From: Phascolomyces articulosus
Taxonomy: Eukaryota > Mucoromycota > Mucoromycetes > Mucorales > Lichtheimiaceae
Direction: 5' to 3'
Assembly: GCA_025677815.1 (NCBI GenBank)
Contig: JAIXMP010000043.1
Coordinates: 124,001-188,000 of the forward strand
Length of the DNA: 64,000 nucleotides
Shown here: in pieces, positions 22,501 to 34,659 of the stretch
Layout: each line of letters begins with the position of its first letter
Numbering within the stretch: the first letter of the stretch is position 1
The notes under the pieces: model-generated
What the model saw: only the letters and a program-made list of their open reading frames with translations
The model's database searches: none
What the model was told of the DNA's origin: nothing
Made by a program: the position numbers and the translations under genes

Positions 22501-25500
22501 CATTTCGGCAGATTTTAATGGAGATGAACGATTATTTGGTAAAATGATTGCATTGTACAATGAAGATCAAACAGAATCAGAAGATGCATTTTCATTACGA
22601 GATCTTGCATTACAGTGTGGTGTACGTGTATTTCTTTATTATTATTATTATTATTATCGAGGAGACAACCTTCTTTCACTTGGCAACAAACGATCAATAC
22701 AAGACAAGTTCCTAACTAAATAAAATACAGATTTATCTTGAACGAAGTTCCATAAAAGATATTACCAATCTTAAAATGAGACATCCAAGAGTTGCTTCGT
22801 CTTTACATTATGCTTCTGTATGTCACAAGATTATGACCTATTTCAATGATATTTATCATCGTAAGTTAAGAATAGTGGTTAGAAAACTTTTTAAAAAAAT
22901 AACCCGAATTTTATAATTTGGATATTATATACTAAAATTGAATCTATCCTTTGCTTTTTTTCTTTCTTTTAGGTAACGTCACTAATTCAAACTTGTTCCA
23001 TAATCTTGATTTACAAGAAATGACCAAACTTGCTGTTCAAAGTCAAATTCGACGAGATACATTACCATTCACTTTATATGTTTATCTTGTTCCAACTGAC
23101 CCTGAAGTGGCCACCACCGGGAATCCAGATTCTACTTATGCTAAAGGTGGATCGATTAGTTATAAACTTTTGGATCTTATTGGTGTTGGTGCAAAACACA
23201 AGTAAGTTACATAGATAGATGCGATCCCTAGTTCAAATAATGAATGGTTGGTAAAAAAAAAGAATCATTATTGAAAAGGAGAGAATAATTTTCTGGTTTT
23301 TATAGATTACTTCAGTTGATTTATAAGATGATGTTGCTTGATGAAGTTGGACCACGATATCAAGCCAATAATCAAAGAGGAACACAGATTACTTGTGTTT
23401 CCCCTAAAGTCATTGATACAGCTTATAAACTTCTTTATAGTGCACCATGCTCGTAAGTATTAGATCTTCCTTTGTTTTTTCTATTATGATTGTTGTATAC
23501 ATAATACAGTTCATATCATTACATGAGGGCTGACCACATGAATATTTCGATCTAATTCTATAGGTCTGAGTTAATGATTAAAGAAATATTTGATCGGATC
23601 CGAAGATGTGATAGAGTATATAAAGAGAGACATGAAGAAGAATTAGCAGGCGTGACACCAGAAAAAACGCTTTCCGTCGAAAGAATGCGATGGCTTCATA
23701 CCATGTTACAAATGATGAATTATAGATTCATTCGTTATTTAAAATATCCTTTTTTTTAAAAAAAAATTGATTTTATCAAGATTATTACTAACACCTTTAA
23801 TTTTCTCTAAAGGCGAATCCACTCAAATCCTTAACCCTGTGCCTTTTTTATTATTATTTGTTATTACATTCTCGTCTATTTCTCCAGGACTCTTTCATTA
23901 TATTCGTTATTCAGTTTCTTATCTTGAGCATCGACAAATTTATCGAGTATTGGAGCAATTTGTCTTTAATGTAGCGGTAAGTTATCATATGAACGTTGTT
24001 ACTAGTATTATACTATAAACTTGTCATTGAAAACTAACTACTTTTTATGTCCTCACTCGATACTTTATCCAGAGAATGCAATTGGATGTCAAGTTATTAA
24101 GGTCATTAGATGATCCTAACCGTGAAAAACCAATTTGGTTTGCTGAATCTGAGACGGTTGCACGAGCTGTAGTAACAAGTATCAGTCGACTGATCAAGAC
24201 TAGGCAAGTAACAGGGATAATACATTAAAAGCCAAATGAAAGAGAGCAGGAGATATCGAAAATTGTAGGCTCATATTTCTTCCCCTACTTTATTTTTATC
24301 AGAGGTCAAGCAGATATCAAAACGGAACAAATCTATCGTGTTTTGAGTAGTCTATTTGAATATCGGTTAGATTGGTCACCTGAATCTCTCAAATATTTTC
24401 CTGACGCTGTCAAAAGTTTCTATACCGACTCACAATCCCCTAATCAACGTATTCCCACAAGACCTGTTATCAATCCCATGCATTTAAAACAACAGGTGAT
24501 GAACAATAAAATTTTGCTGGCTTATTTATTACAAGGCTCAACCGATCATGAACAAATGATGATCCAAACGTTTAGTAAACCTGAAAATCAAGCTACTTTA
24601 CTTTGTATCATTTGGACAATTGCAGTTATTCGTGGCTCTATAGATGTTTTCCATATGTCATGTAAGTCTATTTTTTTTGCTCTTTCCAAAGGGTACATGT
24701 ATAAGAGTAAGAAATCAATTTTTTTTTTTACATTTTTCATCGGATATTAGCGGTTCGTAAGTTACTTTTACTTGTATTACCAGCACGCGTTGATACCCAT
24801 GCAGTTGATCTAGTGGATTATATCCTTAAAATGGATTATCCTCCCAATTCTCCTGATCTGGTAAGTAACTTTATGTTTTATTCAATTTGTATTGTTCTGA
24901 CTGACACATTTCTTTCTCTCTTTCTTTTTTTTTTTTTTAAAAAAAAAAACAACTTAGCCATTCAAACTACTAGATACAATGATTTGGAAATATCAATGGG
25001 TCAACTTTACAAACATTATGTCAGCATTAGGAAAGGGAAGTGGACCACCAGAAAGGACAGCAAAAGCTTTTCGCTTTGTTCAATACTTGTTATTGGAATC
25101 GCCAGAATTCAACAAACGTGTGGATAAATGGTTATCCCTTAATTTTAGTCATCGTTATTGGACAGAGGAGGATTTCCATGAGAAGCTTATGCAATATTTG
25201 AATGAATTCCCTGAATATCATGAATATGAAGCTTTTGCTGTAGCACAACAATCAACACAACAACCTGTCCTTGATCCACCACTACAACCTCAGATGCCAG
25301 TGTATTATACAAGCATTGTCAGTGATTTTGTACCTTTCTTAGAAGTCTTGATAGCTCGATTAATCGAGTATGCGCAGACAGATCTGTTATTACAAATCTT
25401 GGATCGATATGGAAAGTTGTTTTATTACCACAATAGTCCGTTGTCTTATGTGTGTAATTTGTTATTGTATTATTACCCTAATGATACCCTCAGTGATCCT

Positions 25501-27098
25501 CGTGTTTGCAAACGCATTGTTCGTCTACTTGGTTAGTAGTATATTTTTTTTTCTAAAAAAAGGAAACCGTCATGCAAATGTGAATAGAAGGGGGTTGTAC
25601 TGATTTTAATTGCTTGATATAGATTTCGATCAGTATGATATAGCACCTGAAGCAGTAGCTTATTCTCAAAAAGATGATTTGGATGCAAGTATATTTAATG
25701 CCAAATATTATGAACGTGTAATTCATAAACTTGCAGATAGTAAGTTATTTTTATTATATTTTGGAATGGGAGAAAGGAAGGAAAGGAAAAAAATACCAAG
25801 GGATTAAAAAGCTTTTTGATCCAAGAGAGCAGAAGAAAGCTTATCCTTTTTTTATTATTATTTAGGTCTAAACCCAAAACGATGCGCACCCAGATCAAAT
25901 CCTAAACTTCCAGAACGTCATTTCCGTGAAATTGGAAGTCCTGCTGTACAAGGGATTACGACGGCTATGCTTGAAATTATATTGACACCTGTCCCTCCAT
26001 CCATAATCATTAAATATATCTTGGATTTGGTATTACAACGTGGAACCCATCAAGTGGGTGTTTCAGCGTTAACTATCCATGCAACTGGTCTATTAGTCGC
26101 CTCATTACCTGCTGAACATTTTGTTCGGCCGATATGGGAGGAACTTAGCAATTTGATCATGCATGATCCTTGTCTTCTTGAAGTATCTGAGCCATGTCGA
26201 TTGGTAAGTACAAAGAGAGAAAGAGAGATAGAGAGAGAGATAATGTGATGGGAAGGTTTTTTTTGTTGTTGCTTATCATGATGGCTATATATATTAATAG
26301 ATTCGATGTGGGATGCCAAAACGAACGAATGGAAAATACTTTATGTCTCAATCACTTCCTGATTTGATCACAACAGCTGTTTTGAGGGATTCAATGAGTT
26401 CTAGGCTAAGAAAAGCCATGGTACATCCTTATATTTTCAATGATTATACATACAACATGCACAACTACAGTACCAATGCACCCAATTGTTTCTTGGCTCT
26501 TTTCCATAGTCTTTTGCATTATTCAAGTCTAGATATCTTCCCTGTGTTTCTAGAATATTTACGAACATTAAGGCAGACACCAGATACGTTAAAGACCGAT
26601 GTTCAACTGCTTTATGTATGCTTTTTGCTTGGACCAGCACTACACCGTATTGAGAAGCTTGATAACAATAATACGGATGCTGAGGTATTTTACTATTTTT
26701 TTCCATCCTCTCCTCTATTCAAAACAATCGTGTCCAATAATTATTTATGATCCCTTTCCCCACTATTCCCATTATTTTCTAGTTCTTGATTGAATTAATG
26801 CATATGGTAAAACAAGTAACAACATTAATGGATATGAAAGATGGCTGGTCAACACAAGCTTTGGAACAGACATTTGACTTTTTGTAAGTGAAAAACTCTC
26901 CAATCCAATATTTTGTTGTCAATGGAAATATTGTGATTCTAACTGCTTTATATAAAACTTATAATTATTCGACGTAGGCATCATATACGAGCAGGATTTG
27001 TCAAATCCCCAGAACTTGCTAGTCAATTACGTGAAATTGTAAAGTCAATGAATACACCAATATCCCAACGTCTTATACGACTAGTTCTTGAAACATAA
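19318..27098 (+). CDS. MED23: Mediator complex subunit 23 (MED23/Sur2-type)
   Basis: A long gene of many exons (at least 20) covers most of 7.8 kb. First exons by frame are 19318-19380, 19471-19502, 19623-19797, 19904-20659 and one from 20778; the last ends at TAA 27096-27098. It starts MESLRTVISRLFADVQ, passes a basic patch (CGRRPAKRRRV) and a QLKFIMLKYRAPPLT block, then alpha-helical repeats. Stretches colinear with animal MED23 include LLLQILDRYGKLFYYHNSPL, SYVCNLLLYYYPNDTLSD, RPIWEELSNLIMHDPCLLE, DVQLLYVCFLLGPALHRIEK and HIRAGFVKSPELASQL. MED23 is a tail-associated Mediator subunit that receives activator signals for RNA polymerase II. Saccharomyces lacks it but early-diverging fungi keep it. 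The Asn/Ser/His-rich insert in exon 4 is not seen in animals. If the two small 5' exons are wrong, the start would be the ATG at 19669. It converges on SF3B4 with 155 bp between stops. Confidence 0.85.
19505..19534 (+). repeat. A30 homopolymer inside MED23 intron 2
   Basis: Thirty consecutive A residues begin two bases after the proposed GGGTAA splice donor. Length is likely variable between isolates and prone to assembly error. Confidence 0.85.
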
Positions 27099-27253
27099 AT
27101 AAATAAATAATAAAAAGCTGGATTAAAAAATGTATAAAAATATATAGCTTTTTCTCTTTCCGTTTCTTTTTTGTGTGTGTTTGTTTCCCTTCCATTTTTA
27201 TTATGTTTTGTGGTATTTTTTTTTTTTTTGTACATGATAATTTTAAAGTTTTG

Positions 27254-28344
27254 TTAATGCCATGGTTGTTGTTGTTGCTGTCCATAGGGTGGATATCCTC
27301 CTAATTGTTGACCAAATCGGCCTGGTGGTGGAGGTCTTGGTGGCTGACCAAATCCTGCGCCTGGTGGTGGACCCATTCCATAAGGCATAGCTTGAGGTGG
27401 CATACCAGGTGGAGGAGGAGGTATACCTGGTCCCATACCAGGCATGGGTGGTTGCTGTTGTTGAGGAGGTTGGTTATGAGCTGGAGCCATTGGAGGACCA
27501 CCAACATATAATCTATTGGGTAATTGTACATTTTTCCTTGCTTGCTGAGCCAATAAACGTTCTGCTGCTGAACCATGACGTTCACCTTTACCATCCTTTT
27601 TAAACGCGTATGATACAGAGATTTGTTTATTCATCAAATATTGGTTGTTCATGGCGTCGATCGCGGCATCAGACGATTCAAAATTATCAAAACTGACAAA
27701 TCCAAAACCTTTCAAGTTGCCAGTATCAGGATCGCGTGCAATCTTGGGTGTTTGTACAATGACACCGAACGCGCTGAATGTATCGTACAAGAGTTTTTCG
27801 TCAACGTCTGGATCGAGATTACCGATAAACAATGTTGCTCCCACATCCAAATTCTTTTTATCTGAAGTAGCCTATGATAATATAAAATACATGAGCATTC
27901 ATAACTTTCATTCTAAATTCAGTCCTCCCATCCTTCTTATTATTATTAGTTGGAAAATCGTAGTTCACCTTGTTAACTCGAATAGGTTTACCATAGAGTC
28001 GGATCTGATTCATGATTCGGATTGCATAATCGGCGTCCTCTTCAGTCATAAATTCACAGAATCCATAACCTTGATGGGTTTGTGTGACACGATCTTTGGG
28101 TAAATGAACATTGACTATAATATATCGTACAGAAATACAACAAAAAAATATTAATGTGCCGTTTTAGTTATAAAAAAAGAGAGAGTTTTTTCACTATTTT
28201 ATCCCATTATGAATAAATGTAAAACAACATACCGACAGGTCCTGCTTGTAACATTAATTCCCATACAAGAGAATCAGTGCAACGCTCGTCAAGGTTGCCC
28301 ATATATACGGTTGCTTCTTGATTTCTTTCAATGTGTTGAGCCAT
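27254..28344 (-). CDS. SF3B4: Splicing factor 3b subunit 4 (SF3B4/Hsh49)
   Basis: Three exons (28344-28233, 28114-27969, 27871-27254) join to 291 residues. Two RNA-recognition motifs are complete. The first has ATVYMGNLD as RNP2 and [20 protein letters not shown] as RNP1 region. The second has [20 protein letters not shown] and [20 protein letters not shown], followed by [20 protein letters not shown]. That order and spacing, including the near-identical linker [11 protein letters not shown] before a Pro/Gly/Gln-rich tail, is specific for SF3B4. The protein belongs to the SF3b part of the U2 snRNP and contacts pre-mRNA upstream of the branch site. The tail (about residues 200-291) is shorter than in animals (424 residues) and longer than in yeast Hsh49 (213). 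Introns of 118 and 97 nt start with GTATGT and GTGAAC. Confidence 0.95.
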
Positions 28345-29857
28345 CGTAGAAAATAAAACCCCCACACACTTCTTTAAATCACACACAAAAGAAAACCTGA
28401 GAGAGAAAAAAATGAGAGGTAATTATTTCAATTACTCCAAATAGTGTCACACAGGGTGACTGTCGGACGGCTTTAAAGTTGGTTTTGTAAATGCATATAT
28501 GTTCATTCATTGTAGCATTTCATACCAGTTTTCTTGATATTGAGACCTGTATATAATATTATACACTAGAATAATCATTGATGGAGATAAAGGTGTAGGT
28601 TTTTTTTTTGGTCTACATCATACTGTTTTAATGATTGGCCTGTCTTTAGAGAAGATAAAATAAGTAAAAGAATAAATGTATTACGTATAGTCAATTCTAG
28701 AACTTTTTTTTAGCTCCTGGTATAACATTATATTGCTTGGTCATTTAGCATATATGACATCTTGTGATTATGGCATGATTTAAACTTCTATTTATTTGGT
28801 TACTCCTTGATTAACCGAATGATGGATCACTATAAATTATCCAAATGATAATTGATGTTTTGTATTGATGACAAAGGATAATTTCCTGCGTGATTGCAGG
28901 TTACTCAAACTCCTGTATAAAGTAAAATAGAGCATTATCATTTCAGACAAACTGATGATTACTCCACCTTTGCTTTGAAGATGTGGTATATCTAGTTCAT
29001 GGGGGCTTGATGAATACTACAACACTCGTGTTTCTCTGGTCCTTATGCAAATTTTGCCTATAACGATTTATACTTTTATTTAATCCTATGTATATTGTAC
29101 AACTTTCAAGAGGATTTCGGATCATCATCACGCAACATTTGATTCGGACATGACAAAAAAAACATGCAAAACATGCAACAACCTATTTTGAATAACTTTA
29201 TCGACACCAAGAATCGGAATCATTCCGAAAAAATAAGATGTTTATGATAAAACTGTTAAAGGTTATTCCATTCCATATCCTTTGTTTTATAATTGATGGG
29301 AAAGCACGTTATATGAAAGGTAAATGATTCTAGACAGTAAGAAGATCATCAACTTTGTATGGTACATCATTGTCCTACAACTTATCATACATGTAAAACA
29401 AGTTTATGAACACTGATAAATATAACAATTAAAGGCTGAAGATCGATTTTAAAAATAAACTTTGAACAAAATATAATTGCTTACTTTGAATGTTTATCAA
29501 ATGTAGGATTGTATAATTCTCTCCTTACTATTCAATAAGGGTTATAGTATCATGCATAATAAAAAAAATAAACATCGCTTCCCTTGGAAACTGAATGTCT
29601 TTCACCCCAAATCATTCTGAGGCACAGAACAAGTGACACGGCGCACCACGCACCACTCCGCTGGTGGGTCACGCGGTGGAGCATGTGCTTGAAGTTTCGT
29701 CGACAGTTTTGTAAAAAAAAAAAAGAAAGGCATACAACATCTTTATATTAAGCCTTTTTTTCACTTTCGATTCTTTTATTTATATTCAGAGAACAAAAGG
29801 AAGAAGCATACCCAATTATCTTACGTCCGTTACGTGTATTCAAGTTAAATATAGACA
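28345..29857. promoter_or_regulatory. Divergent region between SF3B4 and GTR1
   Basis: A 1.5-kb AT-rich region holds the two divergent promoters. No protein frame or RNA gene is supported. An unusually GC-rich patch, rich in CG dinucleotides and short complementary segments (CACCACTCCGCTGGTGG, CACGCGGTGG), lies at about 29635-29703, about 150-220 bp before the GTR1 start codon. It may be a promoter element or a small CpG-rich island. Confidence 0.45.
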
Positions 29858-31491
29858 ATGAAAAAGGTAAGCTAAAAGAAATATCTAAAATAAAATAAAT
29901 AGAACCAGAAATCTTATGCATTTATCGACCTCCTGTGTTCTAAGGCTTCCCTTTTTTTTTTATAAAAAAACAAACAAACTGTGTTTAGGTATTACTCATG
30001 GGGAAAGGAGGAGCAGGTAAAACCTCTATGCGTTCCATTATTTTCCAAAACAATGTTGCTCGTAAAACTCGAGAATTAGGCCCTACAGGTAACAAAAGAA
30101 TAAAAAATATATCACAATGTCAAAAAAAAACGAGACAATAAGCTCTATTATCCTTTTATACAAGTTTAACTGAAATGAATAGGGTAGTCAGCATTGAAAG
30201 TTCAGAAGTTCAGTTTCTCGGTACAATGTCACTAAACTTATGGGATTGTGGAGGGTAATGTTCAAGTTAACAATAAAAAAAATAAAAAGTACAGAGAAAG
30301 AGAATAAATAGTCGCTACGTAAAAAAAATGGACTAATGAAATTCGATAAATAGACAGGACGTTTACTTCAATAATTATTTTGCCACTCCAAATCACCACA
30401 TATTCAAAAATGTCGAAGTATTAGTTTATGTATTTGATGTGATTAGTGCCGAATTTGACAAGGATATCCATTTCTATCAAACGTGTTTAGAATACATATT
30501 AACGTATTCACCAAATGCTAAGGTGTTTTGTCTTATACATAAAATGGATTTGATTCAAGAAGAAGGGAGGGATAAGGTAACATATTGATTGACTTGACAA
30601 TTACTGGTTATTTCATACATTTATATTTGTGGGAAAGGGAACAGGGGGCCGGTTTGATCATTTGATGTATTTTATCTTACATGAAAAAAACGGTAATAAT
30701 CAGGTTTTTATAGACCACAGGAAAAATTTACAAGTCCTTTCGGAACCAATTCAAATACAAGCATTTCAAACGTCTATTTGGGACGAAACATTGTATGCTG
30801 TAAGTTTCTTTTTAATGTAGGTCTCTTAAAAAAAAGATATGAACAACACAGTAAATATCTCACCAGTTATATTTGGATTCTTGTGTGGTAGGCATGGGCT
30901 CAGATTATACATTGTCTAATACCAAATATCACGGCTTTGGAAAGAAATTTGACAAATTTTTGCAAACTCTGTGGGGCGGATGAAGTTGTACTATTTGAAC
31001 GAACAACATTCTTGGTGATAGCCAATGCAGCAACAGTCCAACACCCGGATATGCATCGTTTTGAAAAGCTAAGTAATATTATTAAGCAATTCAATCTGAG
31101 TGCAAGGTAAGGACATGAAATGATTTATATATATATATATATTGAACATGGCAAGAAATGAAGAATAAAGATATAAAGTAATACACATTTTCATATATTT
31201 ATTATAGGCAACAATCGCATTCAAAAAGTATGATGATAAGAGGGAGTTCATTTACAGCATTTATCGATATCTTAACCCGTAGTACATGTGTGATGATAAT
31301 TATTTCTGATCCAGATATAAGTGAGTACATTACGACTGTTAGTGAGAGTTCGGATTTGTAAAAGTGATATGACAACTGACTATTCATGTTTTTTTTTAAA
31401 AAAAAAAATAGCACCAGCAGCTACACAAATGAATATTGCTGCTGCTCGAGCACATTTTGAAAAACTTGAAACGATGCATAAAATTGTTTGA
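29858..31491 (+). CDS. GTR1: Rag-family small GTPase Gtr1/RagA (TORC1 activator)
   Basis: Starts with a 9-nt coding exon (ATG AAA AAG, 29858-29866) followed by exon 2 from 29989. The joined protein reads [48 protein letters not shown] (switch II), [35 protein letters not shown] (the G4 HKMD) and [20 protein letters not shown] (the RagA-specific DETLYKAW element). It continues with [29 protein letters not shown] and [12 protein letters not shown] of the Gtr/Rag C-terminal roadblock domain, ending [12 protein letters not shown] at TGA 31489-31491. Match to RagA rather than RagC/Gtr2 is clear from the switch regions. The protein pairs with Gtr2 on the vacuole and recruits TORC1 in response to amino acids. 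The P-loop is GKGGAGKT, against GKSGSGKT in human RagA. Confidence 0.94.
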
Positions 31492-32010
31492 AACAAGCTC
31501 TTCTTCCTGTACTTCAAAAATTCACACTACCTCCATTTTCTCAATTACATATACAAAAAATTGTAATCGTATTATCAAAAAACCATAAAATATCTATTAT
31601 ATATATTATTTGTAATAATTGTTATTATTGAACGTTTCCCAGCTTCTGCTCTAATCTTGATTCATTTCCTCATGAGGAACTCCAAATGGTTGTATTTATT
31701 GGTTTAACATGTATCATGTATATTACTTTTGTAAATTGATGGATAAATTGAAATAAGAAAGGTCTTGAAACACTTTATTATAAGTTTCAGTGAATATCAT
31801 AATAATGTAAATTCAAAGAACGCATACACCGATTGTGATCAATGTAGTGTCAAGACACTACAGCTTGCTGGAGGTAACAAGGGCAATCCCAACAGTGGGT
31901 GCAGTACTATTTCTATCTATTTTACAACTCCTTTATTTTAAGAACTACGATATTTTTCCAGCAGTGGGTGCTACTTGGGGTGCTAAAAAAATAAAAATTG
32001 TTCCTTCTTT
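31492..32010. other. GTR1 3' region and left flank of the transposon block
   Basis: No gene is supported. Two partly similar GGGTGC-containing segments (CAGTGGGTGCAGTACT at 31889-31904 and CAGTGGGTGCTACTT at 31962-31976) might be remnants of the left end of the Harbinger element. No matching right end was found. Confidence 0.35.
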
Positions 32011-33615
32011 TTGGTTTTGCTTCCTTTGTTTTTTTTTCACAATAACCCTATGTTTTCAAAAGATAATTTTTATAAAGAGCTTGTTGAACAACGAAAAGGA
32101 GATCTCCATTTACGTTCGTTTAAACGTCGCCTAGAAGAATGCGAGACTGAAATAGAACAGTTACATGAAGCCAAACGAAGGGGTTCTATTCTTGGTCGTT
32201 TAGGCACAGTAAACTGTAACTCTGAGGAAGCTCATAATGGGTTAATTGCAGGTTATTTCATTGACGATGTAAAGTATAGCAAAAAGACTTATCGACGCCG
32301 CTTCCGGATGCATAAAGAATTATTCTTACATATTATGGAAAAAGCGGAAGAGCACGACGATTATTTTGTGCAGAAACGTAATGCTACAAACAACCTTGGC
32401 ATTTCAACGCATATAAAAATGACAGCAGTACATCGGCAACTTGCATATTCATGCAGTGCAGACCCACTCGATGAATATCTCCAAATTACCCTTAGTACTG
32501 CCGTTGAATCATTGAAACGCTTTTGTTCCGCAGTGATTGACGGTTTTGGTGTTGAATATCTTCGTACAACCAATGAACATGATATTGAACGATTATTGGC
32601 AGAAGGCAACAAGCATGGTTTCCCAGACATGTTAGATCGGTTGATTGTATACACCGGGAGTGTTCAAAATGCCAAAGGCTTGGTATGGCCAGTATGTTGA
32701 GAAGGAGAAGGTGATATCAATGGTTCTTGGGGCTGTTGCCTTAAAAGATGGGTGGATCAGGGATGTGTTTTTTGGACTTCCTGGTTCGATGAATGATATT
32801 AACATTCTCCAACGTTCTACTCTTTTCGATAATATTATCGCTGGACATGCACCACCTATAAACTTTAGTGTAAATGGACACAAATACAACATAGGATATT
32901 ACCTAGCAGATGGAATCTATCTAAGGTGGGCGACTTTGATTCAGTCTGTCACTAATCCAAAGTCACCAAAACTTAAAGTGAGAAATGTTTTTTTTTGCTT
33001 TTCTGTAGGATATGTAAATGTTATTTTTTTTTCAATTTCGTCTTATAAGCTATTGTATATAGAAATTTGCAAAGATGCAAGAAAGTTTCATGAAGGGAGT
33101 TGAAAGAGCATTTGGTATGTTGAAAAAGCGCTTTGCAATCATTAAACAACCCACTAGATTATGGATGAAAAAAGACTTAAAAAACATCATCACGACTTGC
33201 ATTATTTTGCATAATATGATTATTGATTATTGAGTATAAACCCAACATTTTTTGAGCCATCTCGATTGGGATGCCACCCTAGGTAATAGATCTTAGGAGA
33301 CATAATAAAGACAAATTTTAACCATATAACGCAAAAATCCTCATACTAATGATGACAATGGTCAATTAAATGATTTTAATGCTATCAATGGTTTAAAAAA
33401 TTTGTATAATGATTATTCAGATGATTCAGGTGTGGGTGAGAACGTTGACGTTATGGATGAACTTCCTCTACCACGCGGCCATCATTCCTTTATAAGAAAT
33501 TTTGTTAGTCGTTATAGAGCTATTCAGAATATTGAAACACATGATATATTGAAAAACAATATTATTGATCATATATGGAACTATCATGGTAAAATATCTC
33601 AATATATTGCTCTTT
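32011..33615 (+). pseudogene. PIF/Harbinger (HARBI1/ALP1-like) transposase, broken
   Basis: The reading frame runs from about 32011 with a coiled N-terminal part (FKRRLEECETEIEQLHEAKR) and continues with YRRRFRMHKELFLHIME, AVHRQLAYSCSADPLDEYLQ, ESLKRFCSAVI, and the nuclease core KAWYGQYVEKEK, DVFFGLPGSMNDINILQRS and YYLADGIYLRWATLIQ. An intron (about 32976-33062) precedes FAKMQESFMKGVERAFGML, KRFAIIKQPTRLW and CIILHNMIIDY. Two frame changes surround the segment expected to hold the first catalytic Asp: GFPDML lies in one frame, VDCIHREC in another and PKAWYG in a third. The C-terminal part is then split by a 75-bp repeat (33248-33322) before the last block, RYRAIQNIETHDIL and IIDHIWNYHG. Harbinger transposases normally act with a SANT/Myb-like partner, which lies downstream on the other strand. 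Confidence 0.85.
33248..33322 (-). repeat. 75-bp dispersed repeat A, copy 1, inside the Harbinger ORF
   Basis: Shares about 85 percent identity by eye with 61521-61592. On the minus strand it begins GTTAAAATTTGTCTT, continues TCTCCTAAGATCTA and ends GGCTCAAAAAA, so it has an A-rich 3' end like a small retroposon. Imperfectly similar flanks (TATAAACCCAA before, TATAACGCAA after) hint at a target duplication. Confidence 0.55.
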
Positions 33616-33724
33616 TTTTCTTCTTCCCTCCCCTCGCTTTTACTTTTTATGTTTCTTTTATATGATCATTTTGCCTGTGTTCTCCATAATCATTCTATTT
33701 AGATATTAATTTTATATTATATAT

Positions 33725-34285
33725 TATTACTGTTCATCTTCAGCTTCAATTACCTGTTGTTCACCAAGACCTTCTTCTGAATCACGGACTACAACGTCAG
33801 CAATTTCTTCAATGTACTATTAGAATCATTAGTTGCCTCACTGTTTTGGGTCTCTCTTTTTTTTGCCTATCTTTTTACAGCTTCTTTGGGCATTTTAAAA
33901 AACAAGCGCTCTCTTTCATCTATCCTATGAGGTCTTTGCCTATGATATCCATATCGTCATGTTGTCTCACTACTTCCAGATGTCTCTGATCTAAACAAAT
34001 CTGCTTTTCTTAGATTGCCCAGTCTTTCTTACATTCTAATTCAAGTCCATAAATGTGTTTAGCAATGTCTATCGCCTTCTTGGTACCAATAGGACGCATA
34101 GATATCTCATACTTGCCATCACTGCACTCTTCATCATCTTTTCCATCATCCAGTGCCTTTTGTTTTTCTTCTTTCTTTGCTTCTTCATTTTTCTTCTTTT
34201 CCTCCTAAAAAATTTCTAAAAATAGCCCCTATTTTTTCCTCTTAATAAAGAATGTCTTTCCATATTGAAAATGAGCAAATTTAGA
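33725..34285 (-). pseudogene. Harbinger accessory ORF remnant (SANT/NAM-associated-type partner)
   Basis: On the minus strand the segment reads EEKKKNEEAKKEEKQKALDD, DEECSDGKYEISMRPIGTKK, AIDIAKHIYGLELECKKDWA, QICLDQRHLEVVRQHDDMDI and onward to KCPKKL, with several stops. The RPIGTKKA phrase followed by Lys/Glu-rich helices is typical of the NAM-associated C-terminal region found in partner proteins of PIF/Harbinger elements. Convergent placement next to the transposase fits one two-gene element. The N-terminal SANT/Myb part was not found. Confidence 0.5.
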
Positions 34286-34324
34286 GTCTCCAATATCAGT
34301 ATATATCTCTAACGTGTCGTTAAT

Positions 34325-34380
34325 GTGGAATTTGGTAGGTTTTATATATAAAAAAGATCAAAATAGAAAATGGGCAGTAT
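34325..34380 (+). repeat. Dispersed repeat B, copy 1
   Basis: GTGGAATTTGGTAGGTTTT, then A/T, then AAAATAGAAAATGGGCAGTAT is repeated at 47590-47637 with an 8-bp gap and a few changes. It lies between the Harbinger and Crypton remnants and may mark an element end. Confidence 0.5.
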
Positions 34381-34659
34381 CATACATCATTTTATTCTTT
34401 TTGGTAAAAATCGTGGCCGTTCTGCTATTTCATAGGCTGTTTTAACTCAGAACATTTCTAAATTAGGAAGGTAACAAGGAATGAATACTGAAACCGATGT
34501 AATGATACTAGAGCTTTTGGCTGGGAGGGTTCAGTATTATTTCCTCGATACATAGTAAATGATGTAATAATACTGGAGCGGACTAGCTTTTGAGTTATAA
34601 ATACTGAGAGCTAGAGACAATGAAAAGTTTTGCTTTTTCTTATCATAAACTATTATACT
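34381..34659. other. Spacer before the Crypton reading frame
   Basis: No supported gene; possibly the 5' leader of the Crypton element. Confidence 0.3.

Noticed and set aside
27301..27865. Plus- and minus-strand frames overlapping SF3B4
   Set aside because: They are other-frame shadows of the Pro/Gly/Gln-rich SF3B4 tail and RRM2.
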